Shown here: positions 26,435-35,099 of the stretch, piece by piece
Numbering within the stretch: position 1 is the stretch's first letter
Layout: each line of letters starts with the position of its first letter
NCBI RefSeq assembly: GCF_007829335.1
Contig: NZ_VIWO01000001.1
Coordinates: 1,550,001-1,614,000 of the forward strand
Source: Chitinophaga polysaccharea
GTDB lineage: Bacteria; Bacteroidota; Bacteroidia; Chitinophagales; Chitinophagaceae
Direction: 5' to 3'
Length of the DNA: 64,000 nucleotides
Notes under the pieces: generated by a model
Database searches by the model: none
The model's input: the letters and a program-made list of their open reading frames with translations, nothing else
What the model was told of the DNA's origin: nothing
Translations under genes and position numbers: made by a program

Positions 26435-26806
26435 CAACCAAAATCTGAACCAATGGTGGTCAGAAAAATTTTAAAACAAAAACCAAATTTTTTGAAAACT
26501 GAGGGAAACTGTTTTTCCTCCGGGCAGGACGCTTGCTTCACACTTACATAACGAGGCCTCTAAACTACAAAATCTCTCATTATTTCAACTAAATATTTAT
26601 ATCAGTGGTAAATAGATAGTGCAAAAACGATTTTATTTATCAAGCCCGCCTGGCCTGACTCGCACCTGGTTTACCTTTCTTCTTATGTATTTTGTTATAT
26701 TGTAATATTATTTAAATAAACAATATATAAATAGCCGGTATATTAAGGGGCCTATACACACAGATCCATAAAAAATCAATAGCTTTATCTTTTCAAATAA
26801 TTAATT
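26435..26806. other. Intergenic region upstream of lipoprotein gene
   Basis: About 370 AT-rich bases with no coding frame or RNA I can support. It must contain the promoter of the GTG-started gene at 26807, but no clear consensus pair was found. Confidence 0.4.
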
Positions 26807-27259
26807 GTGCAAAGATCCTTACTACTGATACCTATTTTCTTATTCGCCTGCCAACAAACAACTACCAAGGAAGAGGCCACTACTGGCGGGCAACGGGCAA
26901 CTACTGCCAAAACAACACCCAAACCGGTGGCTTTTAAACTGATAAGCGGAAACACCAGCAGTGATACTGCTGTATTTGAACAGGCAGGCATCACCGCCGG
27001 GATTATCAATACAGGCAACGGGATGCAAACCATCCATATTACACAACAGGGAAAACGACTCATCAACTATATGCGGGCCGTCGACTCCGCCACTACCGGG
27101 CTGCCAACACCAACGCTCGTTATAACGGGAACGGATACCCTGGTGAGCTTTAATAGCCAACAAGCCAATAGCTTCTCTTTCAAAATAAAAAATAACAGGG
27201 GAATCTATATGAAATCAACCCACCAGGCCGACAGTATAAAAAAAGCCCCCAGCTTTTAG
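26807..27259 (+). CDS. Small lipoprotein of unknown function, GTG start
   Basis: 150 residues from GTG. The start is supported by an immediate lipoprotein signal (MQRSLLLIPIFLFAC, lipid Cys15). A Thr/Lys-rich linker follows, then a beta-rich domain (PVAFKLISGNTSSDTAVFEQ and GNGMQTIHITQQGKRLINYM) without a recognised family. It is expected to sit in the periplasmic or outer leaflet. It is convergent with the TonB receptor gene; its last codons overlap the shared terminator. Confidence 0.65.
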   Translation: MQRSLLLIPIFLFACQQTTTKEEATTGGQRATTAKTTPKPVAFKLISGNTSSDTAVFEQAGITAGIINTGNGMQTIHITQQGKRLINYMRAVDSATTGLPTPTLVITGTDTLVSFNSQQANSFSFKIKNNRGIYMKSTHQADSIKKAPSF

Positions 27260-27270
27260 CAGGGAGCTTT
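27242..27270. terminator. Terminator shared by convergent genes
   Basis: AAAGCCCCC and GGGAGCTTT pair (one G-U in the minus-strand RNA) around an 11-base loop. T-runs follow on both sides. It lies between the lipoprotein stop and the TonB receptor stop at 27291. Confidence 0.75.
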
Positions 27271-27290
27271 CTACTTTTTAAAAAAACAGT

Positions 27291-29744
27291 TTATTTAAAA
27301 TTGATTGGAATAGCCAGCTTCACACTGTAATTCCGGCCTACATTAAATACCCCCGCTCTACCGGTAACTTCATTTACAGGAGCATATTTCAACCTGCTCA
27401 AATGACTCTGGTAAGCCACATCCGTAATGTTGTTCACCGCAAAGTGAAGAGAGAACAATGTTTTATTCTTCTTATTCACAAAATCAGATCCCAAACCAGC
27501 ATTAAACAACGTATAACCTGAAGTGGGCGTTTCTGTTGCATAAGCGGTAAACACATCGTTCTGTGCAAAATTCAAATCCATCTGCACACCCACATAAGCG
27601 TTCTGTAACGGACTCTTACCTACTTTCTTAAACTTACCCTTTAACTCAGATAACCAACGCGCCGGTGGAATATTGGGCAGATATTTCGTAGAGTCGCTGC
27701 TGTTAGCAGTAGTAGCCCGCACATAAGAAAACGTATTTTCAAAATGCAGCCAGTCAATCGGATGCGGATGTATGTCCAGCATAATTTCGCCGCCATACAG
27801 GTTGGCAGTGGTTTGCTGGTACTGGAACGCCGCAAAACCCTCATCGTTATCATGCACCGGGATAGAATCGGTACCCGCTGCATTAAACAGTTTACGGGAG
27901 AAAATAAAATTATTGATATGATTGTAAAATACGCTCGCCGTTAAAGACAAATGCTGGGTATTGAAATCGATGCCCGCATCTACCTGCGTGCTCACCTCTG
28001 GTTTCAGCTGCTGATTACCATATTCGTATTTGATAGTGCCCTCATGTACGCCGTTGGCCGACAACTCCGCAATATTCGGCGCCCGGAAACCACGTGCTGC
28101 ATTCAGCTTCAGCACCACGTGATCGCTGGCCTCATAACTCAGCCCCACACTACCGGATACATTAGAGAAATTACGCTTGAACGCATCAAATTTACTATCT
28201 CCGCTGGTAGCAGGTTTACCATCCGTGCCCAGGAACAAGGCTTTTGAGTTAATGGAGCGGTTGTCGAACCGTAGCCCGCCACTCAGCGTCAGTTTGTTGA
28301 ATGTTTTGCTGGTAACGGCAAACGCTCCAATGTCAAACAAGTCGTACGCCGGTATCAGGAACTCTTCTCCTTTGTTCTTGTTGGTTTGCTGCATGCCATT
28401 TACCCCTACTGTGGTTTGCCACCCGTTCATCTCCGGCAGGTAATACTTAGCGCCATAGTTGAAGGTTTGCAGGTACAGGTAAAGCCCCGGCGTATTCGGT
28501 TGCAGTACATCGCCATATTCGCGGCGCTGGTTCAGCTGGTAACCCAATATCAGCCCTAAACGGCCACCATTATTAAGATACAGGTTGTTGTCCCATACTA
28601 TTTTCTGGTGGTTGATTTGCTGCTTGGGCACTGTCATACTATATGACCGGTGATCGCTACTGGTAACTGGTCCTTCTTCGGCTGCTCCGTCAATATTCAC
28701 AGGCTTCACAAAATTACCGGTACTGTCGCGATCTCCCTCTACCAGTCCGAGGTGCTGATTAAAGGAAGAAAAAGTCAGATGGGAGTATCCCCACTGCTTA
28801 TTAATTCCCAGCGTAGCGCCATAGTTGGTATTGTTGAAGCGGGAATTAAATACATACCCGTCATATTTATTCTGGTAATCGTGCGCCTGTTTTTGGGTAA
28901 TATAAGCGCCCCAGCTAATGCCGTTGCTATTACCGGCTATATCGGCATGATAGGCCATCAGGCCGTTATTGGTCTGGTAGTTGGCCTCCAGGTTGCCTTT
29001 TATCTGCCCTAAAGGTAACGGCGCCGGGGGAACGATGTTAACTACCCCTGCCAACGCGTCTGAGCCATATACCAGTGAAGCAGGACCTTTCAGCACTTCT
29101 ATCCGGCTTACATTGTAATCATCAATCTCAATTCCATGCTCATCACCCCATTGCTGGCCTTCCTGGCGTATCCCATCGCCCACTACTACCACCCGGTTGT
29201 AACCCAACCCACGAATAAAAGGTTTGGAGATAGCCGGACCGGTAGACAATTGCGTTACCCCCGGCACCTTAGCAATGGCATCAATAATATTGGTGGAGAT
29301 GTTGTCATCGAGGTAATCCCGGCGGATCACGCTGATAGGCGTAGGCGTTTTCTTTACTGACGTAGCGAGGTTGGCCCCGGTGATCACAATCTCATTCTTT
29401 TCTATCAAGGTTTCGGTCAGTACAAAATCTTTGTTGGTAGCGCCAGAAATAACCACCAGTTCTGTATAAGCAGCATAGCCGATGTAATGTACATCTACTA
29501 CATATTTTCCTTTAGGAAGATTTTTGATCACATAATTACCCTGAGCATCCGCAGCCGCGCCCACACGCAGGTCGGGCAGGTAAACAGTGGCTCCCGGCAG
29601 GGGCGTATGGGTTAATTTATCTACCACTTTACCGGATAAAGAATTAGAATATCCCTCTTCAGGCGTTATACCGGCATAGGCAGCTGGCAACGCCAGCTGC
29701 ACTATACCCAGGAGTCCGAGTATAAATACACGCAAATAATGCAT
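27291..29744 (-). CDS. TonB-dependent receptor, probably for a metal or metal chelate
   Basis: 817 residues. A signal peptide (FILGLLGIVQLALPAAYAG) and a carboxypeptidase-D-like domain (LSGKVVDKLTHTPLPGATVY) come first. The plug follows (about 115-235, with TPTPISVIRRDYLDDNIS, FIRGLGYNRVVVVGDGIR and SRIEVLKGPASLVYGSDALA), then a 22-strand barrel ending VKLAIPINFK. It is shorter than SusC proteins and has no SusD partner. The plug resembles metal receptors of the ZnuD/HmuR type. It contains histidine patches (HPHPIDWLHFE). A His-rich membrane protein gene lies 93 bp upstream on the same strand behind a 15-bp palindrome, which supports metal-regulated uptake. The metal is inferred, not shown. 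Confidence 0.9.
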   Translation of the reverse strand: MHYLRVFILGLLGIVQLALPAAYAGITPEEGYSNSLSGKVVDKLTHTPLPGATVYLPDLRVGAAADAQGNYVIKNLPKGKYVVDVHYIGYAAYTELVVISGATNKDFVLTETLIEKNEIVITGANLATSVKKTPTPISVIRRDYLDDNISTNIIDAIAKVPGVTQLSTGPAISKPFIRGLGYNRVVVVGDGIRQEGQQWGDEHGIEIDDYNVSRIEVLKGPASLVYGSDALAGVVNIVPPAPLPLGQIKGNLEANYQTNNGLMAYHADIAGNSNGISWGAYITQKQAHDYQNKYDGYVFNSRFNNTNYGATLGINKQWGYSHLTFSSFNQHLGLVEGDRDSTGNFVKPVNIDGAAEEGPVTSSDHRSYSMTVPKQQINHQKIVWDNNLYLNNGGRLGLILGYQLNQRREYGDVLQPNTPGLYLYLQTFNYGAKYYLPEMNGWQTTVGVNGMQQTNKNKGEEFLIPAYDLFDIGAFAVTSKTFNKLTLSGGLRFDNRSINSKALFLGTDGKPATSGDSKFDAFKRNFSNVSGSVGLSYEASDHVVLKLNAARGFRAPNIAELSANGVHEGTIKYEYGNQQLKPEVSTQVDAGIDFNTQHLSLTASVFYNHINNFIFSRKLFNAAGTDSIPVHDNDEGFAAFQYQQTTANLYGGEIMLDIHPHPIDWLHFENTFSYVRATTANSSDSTKYLPNIPPARWLSELKGKFKKVGKSPLQNAYVGVQMDLNFAQNDVFTAYATETPTSGYTLFNAGLGSDFVNKKNKTLFSLHFAVNNITDVAYQSHLSRLKYAPVNEVTGRAGVFNVGRNYSVKLAIPINFK

Positions 29745-29837
29745 AATTGAAAAATATAGAGCTGATTGCTAATAATGAATAACTAACGCAGCACGAGGGT
29801 GCTCGTTATCATGACGTGCATGCTGTTTAAAGCATGT

Positions 29838-30197
29838 TTAAAGCATAGCAACGGCCGGAGGCGCCCTGGGAGTGAGATTGTAATAAGTAGCATGCGTGGT
29901 TTCAGGTATCGGCAGCGGGAAAAAAATCCAGTTTACCTGCCACACCGGCGCTATATAATAAGTAACAAACGGCTCATAGGGTTCTATACCTATCTGCAGA
30001 AAATCACAGTGACGGTGCTGCTCCGAAATGCTAAGCCCGTCATGCTGATGTACGGCATCTACCGTGTCGTGGTGACCCGTAAATTCATGTATAAACTCCC
30101 GCGGGATGGTATTTAAAGTAAATACTCCCAGGAGAAGGATCGCTAATATTTTATGTAGATAGCGCTTATACACAAGGGCAAAGGTAGCAAAATCCAT
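29838..30197 (-). CDS. Small His-rich membrane protein upstream of TonB receptor
   Basis: 119 residues with one membrane helix (LHKILAILLLGVFTLNTI, about 15-32). A His-rich extracytoplasmic segment follows: EFIHEFTGHHDTVDAVHQHD and SEQHRHCDFLQI. The clustered His and the single Cys are typical of metal-binding. A hydrophobic tail region continues (FVTYYIAPVWQVNWIFFPL). Similar short His-rich proteins precede TonB receptors in Bacteroidota; I do not know an established function. It probably shares a transcript with the receptor gene 93 bp downstream. Confidence 0.7.
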   Translation of the reverse strand: MDFATFALVYKRYLHKILAILLLGVFTLNTIPREFIHEFTGHHDTVDAVHQHDGLSISEQHRHCDFLQIGIEPYEPFVTYYIAPVWQVNWIFFPLPIPETTHATYYNLTPRAPPAVAML

Positions 30198-30202
30198 TTA
30201 TT

Positions 30203-30217
30203 TGCAACACCGTTGCA
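30203..30217. promoter_or_regulatory. 15-bp palindrome, candidate metalloregulator operator
   Basis: TGCAAC-ACC-GTTGCA, a perfect 6-3-6 inverted repeat, nearly 7-1-7 like Fur-family sites. It sits 5 bp upstream of the ATG of the His-rich membrane protein, where a bound repressor would block transcription. The regulator (Zur- or Fur-like) is inferred; none is encoded nearby. Confidence 0.5.
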
Positions 30218-30240
30218 CCATTATTAATCTAATTATAAGG

Positions 30241-31821
30241 TCAGTTTACCTTCAGCATAGGCCGTACCTGCTGTACAGGGCCGTTTTGGAACCGGGCATA
30301 ATAAATACCGCTGGGCAGGGACTGGGCATCAAAAGTAAAGGTATAGGTGCCCGGTGTATGCACTTTATTAACAGGTACACTGATCAGCCGGCCCGTGGTA
30401 TCAAATACCTGGATCATAGTGTTGCCGCTGCCGGTGATATAGGTAATGGTGGTAAAATTATTAAAAGGATTGGGAGAATTGGTGATCAGCTTCTTATCGG
30501 TATTCAGATCCGGTAAGCCAGTAATGGTACCACAGGCTACCCCGCTGATCAGTGGCAAACGCTGGTAATCTTTTTGCAGGATATTCTGTAAGGTCGTTTG
30601 ATCCACGCAGAACCACTGTTCCAGGATAGACGCATATATAGACCTGAAGTCGTACTGCATAGGGATATTGTCAATCACTGTAGTGGTATCTGGTAAAGCC
30701 GGTGAGTTACCCAGCACGCCCTGGTTTACATAATCTCCGAAAATGATCATCGGCGCGGCAGCACCGTGATCGGTGCCCATACTGTAGTTGGACTTAATAC
30801 GGCGTCCGAATTCAGAGAAGGTCATCCCCACTACGCGGCGGGAAGCATGGAGGCCTTTCAGGTCGTCCATAAAGGCTTTAATGGCATCCGACAGGCCGCC
30901 CAGCAGGTTGGCATGGCCTCCCTTGCTGGTATCGCCGCCTTCCGTTTGGTTGGCATGGGTGTCAAAGCCGCCAATGCTCACCATATACAGCCTGGTTTTC
31001 AGTCCGCCGGCAATCAACCGGGCAACAATCTTCAGCTGTTCTGCCAGGCCATTGTTGGCCGGATAAGCGCCCTGGGTGGTCACTTTCTTGGCTGCCGCCA
31101 TAATAGATTGCTCGTAGCTATTGGTTTGCTTCGCAATCAGGCGGATATATTGCAATTCCTTTCCCCACTTGGTATTGGGAACAGGATCTGTAATGCCGTC
31201 TATCAGGTTGTAAAAGTCGGTAGCACTGGTAATGGCAATACCCATACTGGCGCCGGCGCCCTGGAAAGCGGGCGACACGATAGAACCAATTTGTATGGCC
31301 AGTGGATCGGGGTTATCTGCGTTAGGATAACCATCCGGGAAGCCAGGATACTGGGTATCGAGGTAGCGGCCGCCCCAGCCGGTTGTCAATATCTCATTAG
31401 AATCGGAACCGGTTAACCATATATCAGTAGCGCGGAAATGGGAATAGTTGGGAGAAGGATAACCCACACTTTGCACAATGCTTACCTTTCCCTCATTGTA
31501 TAATTGTTGAATGCCGGTCATTGCCGGGTGGAGGCCGGATTTCAGGTAACTGTCGAGGCGAAGCACCTTGCCTTCCTGGATAGCAATGTTAGTACGCGCC
31601 GCCTGGTATTTACCATAAACGTCGAGTGGAATGACCATATTCAAGCCATCGTTGCCACCGGTCATCTGGATCATTACCAGTACGTGATCGTTATCTTTTG
31701 CCCCGGTACTCAATGCGGTGAGCATGGGCGACGAGGCAAAGGCTTTAATGGAAAAACCATTGATCAGGGTAGGCAGGATAGCAGCTGGCGCTGTATATTT
31801 GAGGAAGTCTCTTCTTTTCAT
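30241..31821 (-). CDS. DUF1501 protein with T9SS sorting domain
   Basis: 526 residues. The N-terminus MKRRDFLKYTAPAAILPTL is a twin-arginine-like signal. The DUF1501 body contains VMIQMTGGNDGLNMVIPLD, SQSVGYPSPNYSHFRATDIW-like text, GGFDTHANQTEGG and FSEFGRRIKSNYSMGTDHG, placing it in the alkaline-phosphatase/sulfatase superfamily neighbourhood. The last ~80 residues (SPNPFNNFTTITYI; FDTTGRLISVPV; LPSGIYYARF) form a type A T9SS C-terminal sorting domain, so it should reach the surface. It follows the DUF1800 gene by 18 bp. DUF1501/DUF1800 pairs are conserved across bacteria; the reaction is not established. Confidence 0.92.
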   Translation of the reverse strand: MKRRDFLKYTAPAAILPTLINGFSIKAFASSPMLTALSTGAKDNDHVLVMIQMTGGNDGLNMVIPLDVYGKYQAARTNIAIQEGKVLRLDSYLKSGLHPAMTGIQQLYNEGKVSIVQSVGYPSPNYSHFRATDIWLTGSDSNEILTTGWGGRYLDTQYPGFPDGYPNADNPDPLAIQIGSIVSPAFQGAGASMGIAITSATDFYNLIDGITDPVPNTKWGKELQYIRLIAKQTNSYEQSIMAAAKKVTTQGAYPANNGLAEQLKIVARLIAGGLKTRLYMVSIGGFDTHANQTEGGDTSKGGHANLLGGLSDAIKAFMDDLKGLHASRRVVGMTFSEFGRRIKSNYSMGTDHGAAAPMIIFGDYVNQGVLGNSPALPDTTTVIDNIPMQYDFRSIYASILEQWFCVDQTTLQNILQKDYQRLPLISGVACGTITGLPDLNTDKKLITNSPNPFNNFTTITYITGSGNTMIQVFDTTGRLISVPVNKVHTPGTYTFTFDAQSLPSGIYYARFQNGPVQQVRPMLKVN

Positions 31822-31839
31822 AAAAAGGTTTTTCAGCTA

Positions 31840-33471
31840 TCAGGATAATTGATATTCCGACAGGTCCATAATGTATTTATACAGCGCCTGGAGGCGTCCT
31901 TGCACGTTGTCTTTTGCTGTAGCATCTCCGGGGTTGGCGATATAGGCATTCCAGGCCTGGGTCCAGTAATAGTTACTGTCCGGGCTTTGACCAAAGAGTA
32001 GTATCGTATTCTTCAGAAAATCTTTCACCTTATCGGAAACGCCTACACGATACAGCAGGTCCAGCGAGTCGCTGATCAGGGCTACCGGATCTTCCGGATG
32101 CGGGAGCCTGGCGGCAAAGGCCAGGGTATCTATACGTAGTCCACCTACGCCGCCACTGCTCACTAGTCCATCACTCAGGCGGTTGCGTTTAGGTAACGTA
32201 TCAGTATTGATCCAGAGTTCATGAAAGGCGGGCTCCTGGTAGTAAGCTTCCCATCCGGCTACCAGTGGAGGATCCCCAAAGTTTTGCAACATAGCAGCCG
32301 CCCTGTCGTGTATAAAGGCCCAGGCCTTGTATTGCGACGTATAGTCGCCCGGGATAGCAATCCCATATTCCCGGCAAATGCCTACGCAGAAATCGGCCGG
32401 GCTCTTAATAAGACAGGCCATATTAGCCGGATCAAAGAAATGCTCACTGGTAAAGAGCGCATTCAGCGTTACTTTAATATCGTAAAAACTGCTACGGAGA
32501 ATGTCTGCCAATGGCGCAATCACATTGGTTTCTGTTGCCTGGTCTATATCGTAGTATACGAAGAACCGGTAAAGCTTGCGGCAAATAAATTTCGCTACCT
32601 CCGGTTGTAAAAAAATAATGTTGAGTAAATCATCTACCTCTGTAGCACCATCAGGACCTGTTTTTCCGGAGATGACTTTATTGGAATAAAAGCTGGAAAA
32701 CTGTTTATTGGTGATATCGTGTTGCGTAGTATCAAACAGGCTCACAATGTTGGTGCTGTCTACCCGGAACCCGGTGAGTACGCGGGCAGAGGCTCTCACG
32801 TCATCTTCCGTATAATGAGAATCCGGACCTTTACCTACCGTAAAAAGCTCATGTAATTCCCGGGCATAGTTTTCATCGGCGGCGCCTTTTGAATTGAGGT
32901 ACCCATTGAGATATACCAGCATGGCCGGATCCAGGGTAACGGCTTTAGTAAGCGCTTTAAAATTACCCAATGCATGTTTGCGTAACGTGAGATTGTATTG
33001 GTAAATAAAGCGGCTATCATTCACCATACTTGTTTCCGTTACAAAATGGTTATGCCAGAACAACACCATTTTTTCGTGTATGCTGGCAGGTTGGTTAATC
33101 ATCTGACCAGTCCACCATGCTTTATAGGAAGCTATTCTTTTTCTTTCCAGCATTTCATCTCCCCTGGCGGCTCTTACCCAGGTAGCACCGGGCGCTACGC
33201 CGGTGTCGTCAACCCCATAGTTATTCACCGGAGGGGTAGGGTCTGCCTGTGGAGTGAGTAGGGTATCAACGGCCTGCTGCATAGACAGGTTTTTGAAAGT
33301 GTTGATATTGCCGGGGGAAACGCCGAAGAGGGTACGTTTCAATAAATGTATCTGCTGTAAAGATCCCCAGGCGCCGGTATAAGGCGCAAGGCCAGTTCTG
33401 GTACGGGCAAATGAGGTAACATTCCGCACTGCGCGATCAGGAGATAAGGTTAGGAATTGTCTGCGATCCAT
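31840..33471 (-). CDS. DUF1800 domain protein
   Basis: 543 residues, all-helical family DUF1800. Recognisable text includes HLLKRTLFGVSPGNINTFKN at the start. It continues with KMVLFWHNHFVTE, DENYARELHELFTVGKG, YTEDDVRASARVLTGFRVD, FICRKLYRFFVYYDI and a late DPPLVAGWEAYYQEP. The N-terminus has DRRQFLTLS, which resembles a Tat motif, but no hydrophobic stretch follows, and no T9SS tail is seen. It is the upstream gene of the DUF1501 pair. Function unknown; the pair may act as a secreted complex. Confidence 0.92.
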   Translation of the reverse strand: MDRRQFLTLSPDRAVRNVTSFARTRTGLAPYTGAWGSLQQIHLLKRTLFGVSPGNINTFKNLSMQQAVDTLLTPQADPTPPVNNYGVDDTGVAPGATWVRAARGDEMLERKRIASYKAWWTGQMINQPASIHEKMVLFWHNHFVTETSMVNDSRFIYQYNLTLRKHALGNFKALTKAVTLDPAMLVYLNGYLNSKGAADENYARELHELFTVGKGPDSHYTEDDVRASARVLTGFRVDSTNIVSLFDTTQHDITNKQFSSFYSNKVISGKTGPDGATEVDDLLNIIFLQPEVAKFICRKLYRFFVYYDIDQATETNVIAPLADILRSSFYDIKVTLNALFTSEHFFDPANMACLIKSPADFCVGICREYGIAIPGDYTSQYKAWAFIHDRAAAMLQNFGDPPLVAGWEAYYQEPAFHELWINTDTLPKRNRLSDGLVSSGGVGGLRIDTLAFAARLPHPEDPVALISDSLDLLYRVGVSDKVKDFLKNTILLFGQSPDSNYYWTQAWNAYIANPGDATAKDNVQGRLQALYKYIMDLSEYQLS

Positions 33472-33689
33472 AAAACGATATGGTTGATGGCCAGGAGACC
33501 GATTATGGATCCAAATTAGTAAAAAGTTTAATCTAATTAAAGAGAATGCAGGATTATATTATTCGTAATTCTCATTTTGATACGCTAAAGATCAGAATGA
33601 TAATTAAATTATTATTTTGTTTAAATCGTATTGTATTAATATGCAACTATTTATAGAAAGATTTTTTAGCTTCGCAACATAAAAATACC
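33472..33689. other. Upstream region of DUF1800 gene
   Basis: About 220 AT-rich bases that should contain the leftward promoter of the DUF1800/DUF1501 pair. No gene is supported here. Confidence 0.4.
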
Positions 33690-33790
33690 TACATTTGAAA
33701 ATGTCTGCGGGTAGTCGTACCCGTAGACAAACACCAGGTAAGGCTGCCGGCTCTTTCCACAGATTGACAGCCCCCTGGTTTATTTGAATC
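33690..33790 (+). ncRNA. Candidate small structured RNA
   Basis: TACATTTG (33690-33697) matches a Bacteroidota -7 promoter element. Six bases later an 11-bp hairpin forms (GTCTGCGGGTA / TACCCGTAGAC, GTCG loop, one G-U). A second, bipartite hairpin follows: ACCAGG and GGCTG (33733-33746) pair with CAGCC and CCTGGT (33768-33779), and the stem is followed by TTATTT. Thus a promoter, two helices and a terminator-like end lie in 100 bases with no convincing reading frame. No -33 box is clear and no known RNA family is recognised. Confidence 0.35.
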
Positions 33791-34142
33791 TTAACAGAAA
33801 CAAATGAGATATAATAATTTGTCGGCCCCAATGCCGTTCACGAATCTTCGCAAGTATATTTCAGGCAGTCAACTTTATTTGCCTGATCATAATGGTTGCT
33901 TTTCACATAGTCCTTAGTAGATCAACCGTGATGCGTAAGAGGTCATTTTGATCTCGTACTTCTCAACATTTTACCGGCGTATCACCGGTATAGGAAATCT
34001 ATTTTTATCTTAATAATCCCATTTACAAAAATCTATGGCGAAAGTCAATTTGATTATGTGTAACTAGTTGATTATTAATATACAAATGTACTGATAAATT
34101 AATAGCAGTATACATTTTTGTAAATTTTTTAACCGGCAAAAA
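33791..34142. other. Intergenic region with a small hairpin
   Basis: No gene seen. A 7-bp stem TCAGGCA/TGCCTGA occurs near 33861-33886, and a weak ACCGG/CCGGT pair further on. The last 60 bases probably hold the promoter for the gene at 34143. Confidence 0.35.
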
Positions 34143-34397
34143 ATGAATACATCAGAAGTTGTGGAAATAATCAGAACAACACTTGAACTATCAAAACAAG
34201 AAATGAGTAACCTGCTGGGCATCCCTGGTAAACGATATGCCCGTTATGAAAGCGGAGTATTAATACCCGACGATTTTTTTTATGAACGAATGGAAACCCT
34301 ATACGGCATCAACATGCAGCCACCCGGCATTGTTTTTATACAGCCCGAAAAGCTGAAACCTGCTGTATATGAGCAGTTGCGCCGATTGTTATTGTAA
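34143..34397 (+). CDS. Small XRE-like helix-turn-helix protein
   Basis: 84 residues. ELSKQEMSNLLGIPGKRYAR with YESGVLIPDDFFYERMETLY (about 16-55) follows the XRE pattern: helix, turn, recognition helix, then EsG-x-x-xP. A short C-terminal stretch follows (FIQPEKLKPAVYEQLRRLLL). It is a probable small DNA-binding regulator acting as a dimer. It stands alone; target unknown. No toxin partner is adjacent, so an antitoxin role is not supported. Confidence 0.75.
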   Translation: MNTSEVVEIIRTTLELSKQEMSNLLGIPGKRYARYESGVLIPDDFFYERMETLYGINMQPPGIVFIQPEKLKPAVYEQLRRLLL

Positions 34398-34571
34398 CGT
34401 AAGCAAGGTAAATAGCGATTCGCTAAAAATATTTTTTAGACAGCTTCTATTTTTAAAATTAACCAGCTTACAGCTTCCTGCTGTATCAGCGTATAGGCAT
34501 CCCTGTTATACAGGCCTGGTATCGTAGATTGGGATGGGAAAGGGTAAACAATTATCAACAAACAAAAATAA

Positions 34572-34601
34572 AAAAGGAGCCAACGTCAATTGGCTCCTTT
34601 T
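34572..34601. terminator. Bidirectional intrinsic terminator
   Basis: AAAAGGAGCCAA and TTGGCTCCTTTT form a 12-bp stem with a 6-base loop, right after the DUF983 gene end at 34608. Confidence 0.85.
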
Positions 34602-34607
34602 GATATT

Positions 34608-35069
34608 TTAATGATGATGGTGATCAGCGTGATCGTGATGATGCTCATCCGGCTTTAACTGCGCCGTACTGTCATCATAATACACAAAGAAGTATAAATA
34701 AATGGCCCTTGATAATCGCATCAGCCATGGCTGGATAAGCACCAGCAATACCCCATTTACACCCAGCCAGATAAAAATACTGTTATCCCTCCAGGTAAGA
34801 CCGAAGAAAAGCCAAAACCAGATTAAGTTAAACACGCTGAAAGCCACCGATAATGCGTAACTCACATAGCCTGTACCAAACCAGAAACCTGTTTCCAACT
34901 CATACTTCTGTCCACATACCGGGCAGTTATCGTACATGTTAAAGATCTTCGAAAACTTAAAGTGAAAGGGATTCTGATCTCTGAACATATGTCCTTTCCT
35001 GCATCTGGGGCACTTCATCGTCAGCATGCTGACGAAATAGTTTGGCCGCCCGGGCTGTTGTGTACTCAT
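34608..35069 (-). CDS. DUF983 membrane protein with zinc-ribbon and His tail
   Basis: 153 residues. MKCPRCRKGHMF and NCPVCGQKYE give two CxxC pairs forming a zinc ribbon (about 18-55), as in DUF983. Two membrane helices follow (about 68-90, 98-118). The C-terminus DEHHHDHADHHHH is extremely His-rich and should bind metal. The first 15 residues are polar with no signal peptide. DUF983 proteins are inner-membrane, function unknown; some are linked to cytochrome oxidase assembly. It follows the ABC exporter gene by about 30 bp on the same strand. Confidence 0.85.
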   Translation of the reverse strand: MSTQQPGRPNYFVSMLTMKCPRCRKGHMFRDQNPFHFKFSKIFNMYDNCPVCGQKYELETGFWFGTGYVSYALSVAFSVFNLIWFWLFFGLTWRDNSIFIWLGVNGVLLVLIQPWLMRLSRAIYLYFFVYYDDSTAQLKPDEHHHDHADHHHH

Positions 35070-35099
35070 ACTGCAAAAATAACCATTTATTTTAAACTG

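Noticed and set aside
30766..31416. 216-codon plus-strand frame opposite the DUF1501 gene
   Set aside because: Antisense shadow with no start context or recognisable domain; DUF1501 motifs are continuous on the minus strand.
33604..33831. 75-codon minus-strand frame near the DUF1800 upstream region
   Set aside because: Overlaps the structured hairpin region, low-complexity and no start context; RNA structure explains it better.
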